64,000 nucleotides of DNA from Saccharopolyspora rectivirgula DSM 43747 (GTDB taxonomy: Bacteria; Actinomycetota; Actinomycetes; Mycobacteriales; Pseudonocardiaceae). Shown here piece after piece: positions 17,557-25,999 of this stretch. The notes under the pieces are model-generated. The model was not told the origin of the DNA. It saw nothing but the letters and a program-made list of their open reading frames with translations, and searched no databases. How positions within the stretch are numbered: position 1 is the first letter of the stretch; every line of letters starts with the position of its first letter. The stretch spans positions 42,507-106,506 of the forward strand of contig NZ_AYJW01000004.1 in assembly GCF_000497205.1 (NCBI RefSeq), in the 5' to 3' direction. The position numbers and the translations under genes were made by a program.

Positions 17557-18429
17557 GTGCGAATCGACCTGCACACGCATTCCACGGAGTCCGACGGGAC
17601 TGACACCCCGGCGGAGCTGGTGGCGACCGCGCTCGCCGCGGGGCTCGACGCGATCGCGATCACCGACCACGACACCACCGCGGGGTGGGCCGAGGCGGAG
17701 CGGGCGGTCCGAGAACTGGCCGCTCCGGGCACGTTCCGCCTGGTTCCGGGTGCCGAGCTGTCCTGCTCCTGCCCGACCGGGCGGGGCGGGACCACCACGG
17801 TCCACCTGCTGGCCTACCTGTTCGACCCGAAATCACCGGCGCTGCAGCAGGAACAGGCCAGGTTGCGGGCGGAACGCCGGTCCCGGCTCCACCAGATGGC
17901 CCGGCGGATGGCCGACGACGGCTTCCCCGTCGACCCCGACGAGCTGATGGCCGGGTTGCCGCCGGACTCGCCGGGCGGGCGTCCCCACCTGGCTCGAGCC
18001 CTGGTCGCCGCGGGGACCGTCGCCAGCGTCGACGAAGCCTTCGCGCGCTACCTCGGCACCGGTGGGCAGTACTACCTGCCGCGCACCGACACACCGGTGC
18101 ACCGGGCGATCGAAATGATCACCGAAGCCGGGGGAGTGACCGTGCTGGCCCACCCGTTCGCCGCGGCGCGCGGACCGGTGATCGACGCGGAAGTGGTCGC
18201 CGACCTGGTGGACCAGGGGCTGGTCGGGATCGAGGTCGACCACCCCGACCAGGACCCGGAAACCCGGGCCAGGCTGCGGGAACTGGCCGCTGAGCTGGAC
18301 CTGGTCCCCACCGGCAGCAGCGACTACCACGGCACCAACAAGACGATCCGGATCGGCCAGGAGACCACTGCTCCGGAGTCGCTGGAGCGGCTCGCCGAGC
18401 GGGCCACCGGGAGCAAGATCATCGGGTGA
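17557..18429 (+). CDS. PHP-domain metal-dependent phosphoesterase
   Basis: Predicted cytosolic PHP phosphoesterase, 290 residues, probably with a trinuclear metal site. Metal motifs are RIDLHTHSTESDG at the N-terminus, AITDHDTT, a glutamate in VPGAELS, HPF in VLAHPFAAA and the C-terminal SSDYHG. Relatives act on nucleoside 3',5'-bisphosphates or related phosphates (YciV/RNase AM type), but the substrate here is not proven. GTG 17557 places the first metal motif at residue 4, normal for the family; GTG 17530 is also in frame. There is no clear ribosome site at 17557, so leaderless or coupled translation is possible. Confidence 0.87.
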   Translation: MRIDLHTHSTESDGTDTPAELVATALAAGLDAIAITDHDTTAGWAEAERAVRELAAPGTFRLVPGAELSCSCPTGRGGTTTVHLLAYLFDPKSPALQQEQARLRAERRSRLHQMARRMADDGFPVDPDELMAGLPPDSPGGRPHLARALVAAGTVASVDEAFARYLGTGGQYYLPRTDTPVHRAIEMITEAGGVTVLAHPFAAARGPVIDAEVVADLVDQGLVGIEVDHPDQDPETRARLRELAAELDLVPTGSSDYHGTNKTIRIGQETTAPESLERLAERATGSKIIG

Positions 18430-18465
18430 TGGCCCCGATCACCGCGCACCAGGAAGACACGTAGT

Positions 18466-19317
18466 GTGGAGAACATGCAGGGGCAACTCGCTCTCGAAGG
18501 GCTTCCGGAAAAGCTCGTCCGGGTCACGCCCGCCCGGTTGAGCACCTGGGAGCAGTGCCCCCGCAAGTACCGCATGGCCTATGTGGACCAACCGTCGCCG
18601 TCCCGGGCCGGCGCCAGCGCCAGCAGCACGCTCGGCGCGGTCGTGCACAACGCCCTGCGGGCGTTCTTCGAGCTCCCGGCGGAGCAGCGCACCGCTGGTC
18701 GAGCTGCCGCGCTGGTGCGCCAGTACTGGCGCAGCGAGGGGTTCTCCGGACCGGAACAGGCCGCTGCCCACCGGGCACGCGCTCAGGAGTGGGTCCAGGC
18801 CTACGTCGAGCAGCTCGAGCCGGGATTCGCCCCGGTGGCGGTGGAGCGGTGGGTGTCGGCTCCCGTGGGCACCATCATCGCCGAAGGTCGAGTGGACCGC
18901 ATCGACGACCGCGATGGTCAACTGGTCGTCGTCGACTACAAGACCGGGCGCAGCGGGGTGCGGTCGGTCGATGCCGGGAAGTCGTTGGCGCTCGCCCTGT
19001 ACGCGCTGGCGGTCAGCCACCACATGCGCCGCCCGTGCCGCCGGGTGGAGCTGCACCACTTGCCCACCGGTACTACTGTCGGCTGGGACCATTCCGAGCA
19101 ATCCCTGGCCGACCTTCGCAGCAAGGCCGAACGGCTGGCTGCCGAACTGCAGGCGGCTACGGACGCTTTTCAGGCCGAAACGACCGAGGTGGGAGAAGCG
19201 ATGTTCCCGGCGCGGCCTGGGAAGCGCTGCGCGTTCTGCGAGTTTCGGCAGCACTGCCCGGAAGGCCAGCAGGCCGCGCCGGAGACTGCACCGTGGGCTT
19301 CGCTTGAGGACCTTTGA
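18466..19317 (+). CDS. RecB-family PD-(D/E)XK nuclease with iron-sulfur cysteines
   Basis: Stand-alone nuclease domain of the RecB/Cas4/AddB superfamily, 283 residues. The core has EGRVDRIDD and VVVDYKTG (about 143-162) giving the Asp and Asp-x-Lys of the active site, with a preceding LGAVVHNALRAFF helix. One cysteine at the N-terminus (EQCPRKYR) and three near the end (CAFCEFRQHCPEG, about 254-266) form the usual pattern for a 4Fe-4S cluster that locks the nuclease fold. It would act in DNA end processing or repair. The start is GTG 18466; ATG 18475 is also possible. The next membrane-protein gene begins directly after its stop. Confidence 0.88.
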   Translation: MENMQGQLALEGLPEKLVRVTPARLSTWEQCPRKYRMAYVDQPSPSRAGASASSTLGAVVHNALRAFFELPAEQRTAGRAAALVRQYWRSEGFSGPEQAAAHRARAQEWVQAYVEQLEPGFAPVAVERWVSAPVGTIIAEGRVDRIDDRDGQLVVVDYKTGRSGVRSVDAGKSLALALYALAVSHHMRRPCRRVELHHLPTGTTVGWDHSEQSLADLRSKAERLAAELQAATDAFQAETTEVGEAMFPARPGKRCAFCEFRQHCPEGQQAAPETAPWASLEDL

Positions 19318-19761
19318 ATGCCAGGACCGTTTGACGATGGGCCGATGGCGCCTTCGCCCCGGCGTTACCCGCCGACGCGGCCTGCCCCCCGGAGGACCAT
19401 CCCGCTGTCCGCCGAGGTGCGTCCCCGCCCTAGACCGGGTGGGCGTTCGGCCGGGCGGCATGCCCGCCACCGACCGCGGCGGGAGAGCCGGCTCCGGTCG
19501 TCGGTGCGCGGGTTGAGCGGATCTTTCGCCGCCGGTTTGCTGGTGCTGGCGCTGGGACTGGTCGTTGTGCACTTCTGGGTGGTCTCGCGGGGGCAGCAGG
19601 GCCCGGGCGCGGTGTCCGTCGCCTGCCAGCTGATAGCGGCCGTGCTGGCGGTCGCGCTGCAGCGGGTGGCCGACCGCCGCTCGGACGGGACGGGGACCGC
19701 GGCGCTGCTGGGGGTGTTCGCCCTCGGCCTCGGCTCGCTGTGGTTCTGGTGGTGGCTGTGA
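19318..19761 (+). CDS. Two-span membrane protein with basic, proline-rich N-terminus
   Basis: Protein of 147 residues, no recognised family. The first 60 residues are rich in Pro and Arg and probably cytoplasmic; hydrophobic helices follow at about 70-90 (AAGLLVLALGLVVVHFWVV), 97-115 and 128-146 (ending LWFWWWL). ATG 19318 starts immediately after the nuclease stop, suggesting coupled translation. It converges on the PQQ-propeller gene, with stops adjoining at 19761/19762. Function unknown. Confidence 0.75.
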   Translation: MPGPFDDGPMAPSPRRYPPTRPAPRRTIPLSAEVRPRPRPGGRSAGRHARHRPRRESRLRSSVRGLSGSFAAGLLVLALGLVVVHFWVVSRGQQGPGAVSVACQLIAAVLAVALQRVADRRSDGTGTAALLGVFALGLGSLWFWWWL

Positions 19762-20970
19762 TCAGCCCAGTGCCACCAGCTCGTCACCCCGCTGTTCCAG
19801 CACCACCGACCCGGTGCTGGCGAGCTGCACCGGCCCGGAGTGGCCGCCCCGGTCGACCGGGATGATCCGCTCGGGCTGCCCGCTGCGCAGCTCGACGACG
19901 GCCAGCCCGTCGGGAACCGGGACCAGGAGCTTGCCGGCGAAGCTGGTCCCGGGGCCGAGCGTGTCCGGAAGCGTCCACAGCGGGCGCAGGGTCTTCGCGT
20001 CCAGGGCCACCGTGTCCCGTCCGGTGTACCAGTGGATGCGCTGCTGGTTCCGGTAGGTCGGCTCGACGAGCACATCGCCCTGCCCGGACGGTTCCCCGAC
20101 CCGGACCGGGAAGCGGTGCTCGATGTTGCCCTGGGCGTTGTACACCAGCACTTCCGACCGGTCCCGCAGCAGAACAGCGGTGCGCTCCTTGTTGGTGGCC
20201 ACCACGCTGGCCTGGGAGCTGCCCAGGATGGTGGTGAAGACCTCTTCGGGCTCCTCGTGGTCCTCCGGGCGCGCCTTGACCGTGGTCAGCCGGTCGCCCG
20301 GTTCCTGCGGGCACTTCTCGACCAGCGCGATGCGGTCGTCGCCGGGCATGATCGAGGAGAACGTGCAGTCCGGGCGCCGCATCTTGTTGTCCGGGTTCTT
20401 CAGCGCCGGTGGGATCCCGTACTTCTGGGTGTGCACCAGATCGGAGCGCCACGTCTCGAACACGCGGGAGCCGGTGGCGGTGACGTAGGTCCCGTCGCCG
20501 ATCAGCCGGGTGCCGAGCTCGGCGTCGCTGTTGCGCTGCGGGCCGCGGACCCCGGTGTCCCCCTTGAGCGCGGTGACTTCGCTGCAGTTGTGCGATTTGC
20601 GGTGGACGGCCAGCGCCATGCCCCACTCCTGGCCGACCGTGCACAGTGGAATGTCTCGGGCGTACCGCCAGCGGACTTCGCCCGTTCGCGGATCACGCCC
20701 GAGAACTTCGTTGCCGGAGCCGGTGACCACGGCCGGCCCGGCGACCACCGGTTCCGGGGTGGCCGGGCTGGCGGCCCGCCACTGCTCGGTGAGCCGGTCC
20801 GGGACCGCCATGGCAGGTGCCAGGTCCGGCAGCGGGGTGGCTGCTGTTTCGGAGACCGTGGCCCGGGCGTCGCTGTTCCACCACAGCGCACCGGCCCCGG
20901 CGATTACGGCCAGGACGAGTGAGACGACCACTGCGAGATCGGTCTTCGTGCGCCGTTCCGGCCGGACCAC
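19762..20970 (-). CDS. Membrane-anchored PQQ-like beta-propeller protein
   Basis: Protein of 402 residues with one N-terminal membrane anchor (about 12-30, AVVVSLVLAVIAGAGALWW) and an extracytoplasmic domain with several PQQ-like propeller blades, for example DPRTGEVRWRYARDI, DTVALDAKTLRPLWTLPD and AGKLLVPVPDGLAVVE. No catalytic motif is visible, so a scaffolding or binding role outside the membrane is inferred. It is 38 bases downstream of the RNA helicase gene on the same strand. The pairing with rhlE repeats that of Rv3211/Rv3212 in M. tuberculosis, recalled. ATG/GTG usage at 20970 agrees with the anchor position. Confidence 0.8.
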   Translation of the reverse strand: MVRPERRTKTDLAVVVSLVLAVIAGAGALWWNSDARATVSETAATPLPDLAPAMAVPDRLTEQWRAASPATPEPVVAGPAVVTGSGNEVLGRDPRTGEVRWRYARDIPLCTVGQEWGMALAVHRKSHNCSEVTALKGDTGVRGPQRNSDAELGTRLIGDGTYVTATGSRVFETWRSDLVHTQKYGIPPALKNPDNKMRRPDCTFSSIMPGDDRIALVEKCPQEPGDRLTTVKARPEDHEEPEEVFTTILGSSQASVVATNKERTAVLLRDRSEVLVYNAQGNIEHRFPVRVGEPSGQGDVLVEPTYRNQQRIHWYTGRDTVALDAKTLRPLWTLPDTLGPGTSFAGKLLVPVPDGLAVVELRSGQPERIIPVDRGGHSGPVQLASTGSVVLEQRGDELVALG

Positions 20971-21008
20971 AGGTACTCCTTGCTCGGCTGGCTGCTTTCA
21001 GCGCCAGC

Positions 21009-22520
21009 TTAAGCGTTCCCCCTGGAGGATTCGGCGTTGGCTTCACCGGACTGCTTGCGGATCGCGGACTGCGGTTTGGCCGAACTCGTCCGCTTGGCCA
21101 CGTCGGTCTCCTTGCCGCCGCGGGTGCGCCGCCGCCGGCGCTTGCGGGGGCGGGTCTCCTCGCTGTTGGCCGCGCTGGGCTTGACCTCCACGCCACCGCG
21201 GGTCCGGCGCCGCCGGCGCCGACGACCGCTGCCGTGCTCGGGTTCGGCATCCAGCCCCGGGCGGGTGCGCTTCGACAGGGGCAACCGCCCGCCGGCGTCC
21301 TCCGGGATGTCCAGGTCCGAGTACAGGTGCGGGGAGGTGGAGTACGTCTCGACCGGGTCCGGCTGGCCGAGGCCGAGCGCTTTGTCGATCAGCTTCCAGC
21401 GCTGCTCGTCCTCCCAGTCGACCAGGGTGATCGCGACACCGGTGCGGCCGGCCCGGCCGGTGCGGCCGATCCGGTGGATGTAGGTGTTCTCGTCCTCCGG
21501 GCACTGCAGGTTGATGACGTGGGTGACTCCGGCCACGTCGATGCCGCGGGCGGCCACGTCGGTGGCGACCAGCACGTCGATCTTGCCGGACCGGAAGGCC
21601 CGGAGCGCCCTCTCCCGCGCGCTCTGCCCCAGGTCGCCGTGCACGGCGCTGGCGGCGAAACCGCGCTCGGCCAGGTCGTCGGCGAGCTTCTGGGCGGAGC
21701 GCTTGGTGCGCGTGAAGATCATGGTCAGACCGCGGCCGGTGGCCTGCAGCACGCGGGCTATCAGCTCCGGCTTGTCCAGCGAGTGCGCCCGGTAGATCAG
21801 CTGCCGGGTGCGCTTGTGCACCGGCCCTTCTTCGCCCTGCTCGGCCCGGATGTGGGTCGGCTGGGTCATGAACGTGCGGGCCAGGGTGAGCACCGGGCCC
21901 GGCATGGTGGCCGAGAACAACATGGTCTGCCGCTGCTCGGGGAGCATCTGCAGGATGCGCTCCACGTCCGGCAGGAAGCCCAGGTCCAGCATCTCGTCGG
22001 CTTCGTCCAGCACCAGGGCGGAGACTTCGCCGATCTTCAGCTGCCCGTGCTCGGCCAGGTCGAGCAGTCGGCCCGGGGTGCCCACCACCAGGTCGACGCC
22101 GCTGCGCAGCGCCTTGATCTGCTCCTGGTACGGTCGCCCGCCGTACACCGCGGTCACCCGGACGTCCAGGTGCTTGCCGGCGTTGGCCAGGTCGCGGGTG
22201 ACCTGCAGGCACAGCTCCCGGGTCGGCACCACGATCAGGGCTTGCGGCGTCCCGTTCCCGGGCAGGTCGATGCGTTGCAGCAGGGGAATCCCGAACGCCA
22301 GGGTCTTGCCGGTCCCGGTGCGCGCCTGGCCGATCAGGTCCTCACCGCGCAGGGCGAGCGGCAGGGTGAGCTCCTGGATCGGGAAGGCCCGTTCGATGCC
22401 GGCTTCCGCGAGGGCGCGAGTGATTTCCTCGGCCACGCCCAGCTCGGCGAAGGTCGGGCCGGCGGAGACCTGGGTGTTCGGGGCTGCCGGTTCAGCAGGT
22501 GTTCGTCCGGTTTCCGGCAT
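21009..22520 (-). CDS. rhlE: DEAD-box RNA helicase, RhlE type
   Basis: ATP-dependent RNA helicase, probably in RNA remodelling or decay. Motifs in order are the Q-motif FPIQELTLPLAL, motif I ARTGTGKT, Ia PTRELCLQ, Ib TPGRLLDL, II LDEADEML, III SATMP, IV-V IFTRTKRSAQ and ATDVAARGID, and VI HRIGRTGRAG. The C-terminal 100 residues carry two arginine clusters followed by TRGG (RRRRRRTRGG and RKRRRRRTRGG), a probable RNA-binding tail. ATG 22520 gives 503 residues. The frame continues upstream to 22670, and an in-frame CTG 22556 lies behind GAGAGG, so the start is uncertain. It is first in a probable two-gene operon with the propeller protein. Confidence 0.93.
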   Translation of the reverse strand: MPETGRTPAEPAAPNTQVSAGPTFAELGVAEEITRALAEAGIERAFPIQELTLPLALRGEDLIGQARTGTGKTLAFGIPLLQRIDLPGNGTPQALIVVPTRELCLQVTRDLANAGKHLDVRVTAVYGGRPYQEQIKALRSGVDLVVGTPGRLLDLAEHGQLKIGEVSALVLDEADEMLDLGFLPDVERILQMLPEQRQTMLFSATMPGPVLTLARTFMTQPTHIRAEQGEEGPVHKRTRQLIYRAHSLDKPELIARVLQATGRGLTMIFTRTKRSAQKLADDLAERGFAASAVHGDLGQSARERALRAFRSGKIDVLVATDVAARGIDVAGVTHVINLQCPEDENTYIHRIGRTGRAGRTGVAITLVDWEDEQRWKLIDKALGLGQPDPVETYSTSPHLYSDLDIPEDAGGRLPLSKRTRPGLDAEPEHGSGRRRRRRRTRGGVEVKPSAANSEETRPRKRRRRRTRGGKETDVAKRTSSAKPQSAIRKQSGEANAESSRGNA

Positions 22521-22929
22521 GGTTTCGTGTTCGGTTGTGCTTTCGGTGAATGTCAGAGTGATCGCCTCTCTTGGTTTCTGCGCGCTTCGTGTCCGACTGC
22601 GGACCGCTCCTGGACGCGTGGCTTTTCCAGTTGCGCCGCAGTTCGCCGTGTCAGCGGCGCAGCCGCGCAATGGTCCGCTGAGCGGTCTGACGCTTTTGTC
22701 CCGGTCGGCGTCGCTGGCGCTGCAACACCGAGGCGAGCTGTCGAAAGCTCAGCGTCGCGCCGGCGGATATCCCAGGGCCGCCGGGACCGGCGGCAATCTG
22801 CGCAGAACCGGCCCGGTGAGGCCGTACCGCCTGGCGCTGAATGTTTCCACTGCCGAGGATACCCGCTAACCCCCCGTTGTCCGGTAGGACTGTGTGTGCC
22901 GGGTGCGTCGCGGGTTTACGCTCGCGCTC
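22521..22929. other. Divergent intergenic region rhlE / ferritin-like gene
   Basis: About 400 bases with no supported gene. It must hold divergent promoters for rhlE and the MiaE-like gene and leaves the helicase with a long GC-rich leader. A hairpin CCGCCGG/CCGGCGG is visible near 22781-22796. Long leaders are known for autoregulated DEAD-box helicase genes, but nothing here proves that. Confidence 0.4.
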
Positions 22930-23616
22930 ATGAGTGAGGCTGACCAGAGCGAAGCTCTGTCCGGGCAACGTGGCGAACGTTACACCGAGGGTGTGGTTGA
23001 TCTGCTGGGGGTGCTCGCTTACGGGGAGCTCTCCGCGTTCGACCGGCTGGCCGAGGACGCGCGGACGGCTCCTACCCTGAGCGGCCGGGCTGCCCTGGCG
23101 AAGATGGCCACGGCGGAGATGGGGCACTACCGGCTGCTGGAGGAGCAGCTGGCCCGGCACGGGGTCGCGGTGGAGGACGCCATGCAGCCGTTCGTCACCG
23201 CGTTCGACAGCTTCAACGCGGCGACGGCGCCGCACTCCTGGCTGGAGTCCCTGGTCAAGGCGTACGTGGGGGACGGCTTGGCCGCTGACTTCTACCGCGA
23301 GGTGGCGGAATGGCTGGATCAGGAGCACCGGGATCTGGTGCTCACCGTGCTGGACGACACCGGGCATTCCGCGTTCGCCGAACGGGAGGTCCAGGCGGCC
23401 TGCGAGCAGGACCGGTCCTTGCGGGACAAGCTGACGCTGTGGGGTCGGCGGCTGCTGGGCGAGGCGATCACCCAAGCCCAACGGGTGGTGGCCGAGCGGG
23501 ATGCGCTGGCGGAACTGATCATCACGGGTTCGGGGGACATCACCGGCATCGCGGAGATGTTCCGCCGGCTGCAGGGCAAGCACGCCGAACGGATGTTCCG
23601 GCTGGGCCTGGGATGA
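22930..23616 (+). CDS. Ferritin-fold MiaE-like protein (MiaE_2 type)
   Basis: Protein of 228 residues with a four-helix ferritin-like fold resembling the MiaE tRNA hydroxylase family. Likely carboxylate/histidine ligands are in LAYGELSAFDRL, AEMGHYRLLE and EWLDQEHRDLV; the ExxH pairs would bind a diiron centre. Whether it hydroxylates a modified tRNA is unproven. ATG 22930 is chosen because the upstream 12 codons look like leader. Position beside rhlE and upstream of the DUF3107 gene mirrors Rv3210c in M. tuberculosis, recalled. Confidence 0.8.
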   Translation: MSEADQSEALSGQRGERYTEGVVDLLGVLAYGELSAFDRLAEDARTAPTLSGRAALAKMATAEMGHYRLLEEQLARHGVAVEDAMQPFVTAFDSFNAATAPHSWLESLVKAYVGDGLAADFYREVAEWLDQEHRDLVLTVLDDTGHSAFAEREVQAACEQDRSLRDKLTLWGRRLLGEAITQAQRVVAERDALAELIITGSGDITGIAEMFRRLQGKHAERMFRLGLG

Positions 23617-23706
23617 GTCGTCGACGGGCGACGCTTGCCCCGGTCGGCTTCGCATTTGGGATAGCCTTTCGGCATCGAACGAACACTTAACTCAACGGAG
23701 GTCGGC

Positions 23707-23940
23707 GTGGAGGTCAAGATCGGCGTCGTGGACAGCCCGCGTGAGCTGACTATCGCCAGCGGACAGTCCCCGAGTGAGGTCGAGTCGCTGGTCGCCGACG
23801 CGCTAAAGAACGCCGACGGTGTGCTGGCAATGACGGACTCGAAGGGGCGTCGGGTGATCGTCCCTTCCTCGAAGGTGGCTTACGTCGAGATCGGGCCGGC
23901 CGACGCGCCGCGCGTCGGTTTCGGCGTGCCCCAGCAGTGA
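23707..23940 (+). CDS. DUF3107 small protein
   Basis: Protein of 77 residues, family DUF3107 (TB9.4-like), conserved across actinobacteria and of unknown function. It starts with GTG 23707, preceded by ACGGAGG at 23696-23702. The sequence EVKIGVVDSPRELTI then helix SEVESLVADAL and strands around RVIVPSSKVAYVEIG predict a compact alpha/beta fold ending in a flexible GVPQQ tail. It is 90 bases downstream of the MiaE-like gene on the same strand. Confidence 0.85.
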   Translation: MEVKIGVVDSPRELTIASGQSPSEVESLVADALKNADGVLAMTDSKGRRVIVPSSKVAYVEIGPADAPRVGFGVPQQ

Positions 23941-23983
23941 GGTGCCGCTGGGGGTACGGGCGTGCTCTCCGTACCCCCGGTGC

Positions 23984-24295
23984 TCACTCCTCGGGGAGTT
24001 CCTGCGGGACGGCGAACGGTGGTTTGCCGGTCCCGGTGATCCGGTAGCGGCCCCACGGGTCCGGGTCGGAGAGCGTTCCGCTGGCCTCGCCGACCTCGGT
24101 GCGCAGCACCACGGTCTTCCGCTTGCCCTCCGCCGCCTGGCGCACGCTGTCGCTGGCGGACAGCCGCCCGTACCAGTGGAAGCGGCCGTCGATGGGTTGG
24201 AAGTGCCCGCGCAACACCACTTCGACCGGGATCTCCCGGTCGTCGGCGACGAGGGTGGCCGGGCCGCGGTAGTCGTCCTCATCGTGTTCGTGCAT
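23984..24295 (-). CDS. DUF4873-type protein
   Basis: Protein of 103 residues resembling DUF4873, a small beta-rich domain: YRGPATLVADDREIPVEVVLRG then FHWYGRL and a WGRYRITGTGKPPF end. In other actinobacteria this domain accompanies or is fused to flavin monooxygenases. Its ATG lies inside the TetR coding region (17-base overlap), with GGAGG seven bases upstream, so it is translationally coupled to the regulator. Linkage to the divergent diiron oxygenase suggests a shared oxidation pathway; this is inference. Confidence 0.72.
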   Translation of the reverse strand: MHEHDEDDYRGPATLVADDREIPVEVVLRGHFQPIDGRFHWYGRLSASDSVRQAAEGKRKTVVLRTEVGEASGTLSDPDPWGRYRITGTGKPPFAVPQELPEE

Positions 24296-25031
24296 CGTCT
24301 TCCTCCGTGTTCTCCCCGTTGCCGGAGTCGTGCTGCCCGGTGGGCAACCGGTCCAGGTCGAAGGGCTGGTCGGGGTCGATGACGATGCCCGCGGTGCGCA
24401 GCACGCCGTCGATCCCGTGCCAGATGATCTGGGTCAGGTAGTCGATGAGGTCGGCACGGCTCATGGTCTTCTGGTCGAGCCACCAGTCGCCGCTGGCCTG
24501 CACCAGCCCGACCAGGCCGTGGCTCCACGCCTCCACGCCGCCGGAATCGATCTCCAGCGCCTCCAGGTACTGCCGGAGGACGCGGGACAGCGAGTTGGCG
24601 ATCACCGTCTTCTCCGCCGACACCGGGTCTTTGCGGACCGGTTGGTCGATGAAGTTGCGCTGCACCACGAACCGGTAGAGCTCGGGGTATTCCTCGATGG
24701 TCCGCAGGTAGGCGTCCAGCAGGCGGCGGATGCGCTGGTTGGGGCTGCCGCCTTCGTCGAACAGCGGTTTCAGCCGCTGCATCAGCAGCTGGGTGCCCCA
24801 TTCGCCGACGGCCAGGTACAGCTCGCTCTTGTCGCTGAAGTGCCGGTAGAGGACCGGTTTGCTGATCCCGGCTTCCGCGGCGATGTCGTCCATGCCCACG
24901 TCGTGGCCTTTCCGGCCGATGGCTCGCACCGCCGCTTCCACCAGCTCCGCGCGTCGCGCCTGCCGGTGTTCCTGCCAGCGCTCTCGCCGTCGGTCGGATG
25001 ACGGCTTGACAGATCGAGAGACCTGAATCAC
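24279..25031 (-). CDS. TetR-family transcriptional regulator
   Basis: Repressor of about 250 residues. The N-terminal helix-turn-helix includes ELVEAAVRAIGRKG, MDDIAAEAGISKPVLYRHF and SDKSELYLAVGEW; the ligand-binding C-terminal domain has paired aromatic-rich helices (WSHGLVGLVQASGDWWLD). GTG 25031 is chosen; the longer frame to 25064 would run through the palindromic operator. The intergenic inverted repeat (see 25041-25062) makes autoregulation and repression of the divergent oxygenase likely. A fatty acyl or lipid-like ligand would be usual for this subgroup, but is not shown. Confidence 0.9.
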   Translation of the reverse strand: MIQVSRSVKPSSDRRRERWQEHRQARRAELVEAAVRAIGRKGHDVGMDDIAAEAGISKPVLYRHFSDKSELYLAVGEWGTQLLMQRLKPLFDEGGSPNQRIRRLLDAYLRTIEEYPELYRFVVQRNFIDQPVRKDPVSAEKTVIANSLSRVLRQYLEALEIDSGGVEAWSHGLVGLVQASGDWWLDQKTMSRADLIDYLTQIIWHGIDGVLRTAGIVIDPDQPFDLDRLPTGQHDSGNGENTEEDDARTR

Positions 25032-25040
25032 GCTACCAAA

Positions 25041-25062
25041 GGTAACTGTTACTTCAGGTAAC
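25041..25062. promoter_or_regulatory. Candidate TetR operator
   Basis: Between the divergent TetR and oxygenase genes, GTAAC-T-GTTAC (25042-25052) is a perfect inverted repeat. A third GGTAAC half-site lies at 25057-25062, giving GGTAAC twice with a 16-base period. Spacing and position fit a TetR operator controlling both directions. Confidence 0.6.
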
Positions 25063-25099
25063 ACGCAAAGGGCGGAGGTCCCGAGGGAGTGATCACCGC

Positions 25100-25999
25100 A
25101 TGAGAGGAAGCCTGCAGGTCAACGACCGGGAGAAAACCGCGCAGCGCTTGCTGAACTCATCGGCCAGGAACAGCTACGACCCGGAAGTCGACATCGATTG
25201 GGACGCCCCCCTGGCCGAGGACAAGCCGTACATCCCGTTCAAGCGCTCCTCGCTGTACGGCACTCACCTGTGGGACCGGCTGACCGAGCAGCAGCGCATC
25301 GAACTCACCAAGCACGAGTTCGCCAGCATGGCTTCCAACGGCATCTGGTTCGAAGTGCTGCTGATGCAGATCCTGCTCCGGGAGTACTACAACGCCGACC
25401 CGTGCAGCAGCCACGCGCAGTACGCGCTGACCGAGATCGGCGACGAGACCAGGCATTCCACGATGTTCGCCAAAGCGGTGCAGCGGGTCGGCGCCCCCGC
25501 GTACGGACCGGTGCCGCTGCTGCGCCTCGGCGGCCGGCTGCTGCCCGCCACCCTGCGCGGCCCGGCGGCGTACGCGTCGATCCTCGTCGCCGAGGAGATC
25601 CTGGACCGGCTGCAGCGCGACCAGATGTGGGACGAGGACGTCCAACCGCTGGTGCGCATGGTCAACCGCATCCACGTCCTGGAAGAGGCCCGGCACGTGA
25701 CCTTCGCCCGGGAAGAGGTCGTGCGGCTGATGCCCCGCCTCAACAAGGTCCAACTGGCCCACCAGCAGTACCTGACCGCGCTGGTGTCGTACTGCATCTG
25801 CTACAGCCTGATCAACCCGCGGGTCTACCGGGCGGTGGGACTGGACCCCAAGCAGGCGCACGAGGTCGCTTGGCGCAACCCGAACTACTTGGACACCCTG
25901 CACTGGTGCGGGGAGAAGATCATGGGCTTCCTCGACGAGGTCGGTTTGGTCGGCAAGCCCGGGATGTACTGGTGGAGGAAGGCACACCTGATCCGATGA
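25100..25999 (+). CDS. AurF-like diiron oxygenase
   Basis: Protein of 299 residues with the ferritin-like fold of the AurF/p-aminobenzoate N-oxygenase family. Probable iron ligands lie in FEVLLMQILLREY, EIGDETRHSTMF, AEEILDRLQ and LEEARHVTFAREE, giving the ExnExxH repeats expected for a dinuclear site. Such enzymes oxidise amino groups or hydrocarbons; the substrate is unknown here. ATG 25100 is 38 bases from the candidate operator. The hydrolase gene overlaps its stop (ATGA), so the pair is an operon, probably repressed by the divergent TetR protein. Confidence 0.82.
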   Translation: MRGSLQVNDREKTAQRLLNSSARNSYDPEVDIDWDAPLAEDKPYIPFKRSSLYGTHLWDRLTEQQRIELTKHEFASMASNGIWFEVLLMQILLREYYNADPCSSHAQYALTEIGDETRHSTMFAKAVQRVGAPAYGPVPLLRLGGRLLPATLRGPAAYASILVAEEILDRLQRDQMWDEDVQPLVRMVNRIHVLEEARHVTFAREEVVRLMPRLNKVQLAHQQYLTALVSYCICYSLINPRVYRAVGLDPKQAHEVAWRNPNYLDTLHWCGEKIMGFLDEVGLVGKPGMYWWRKAHLIR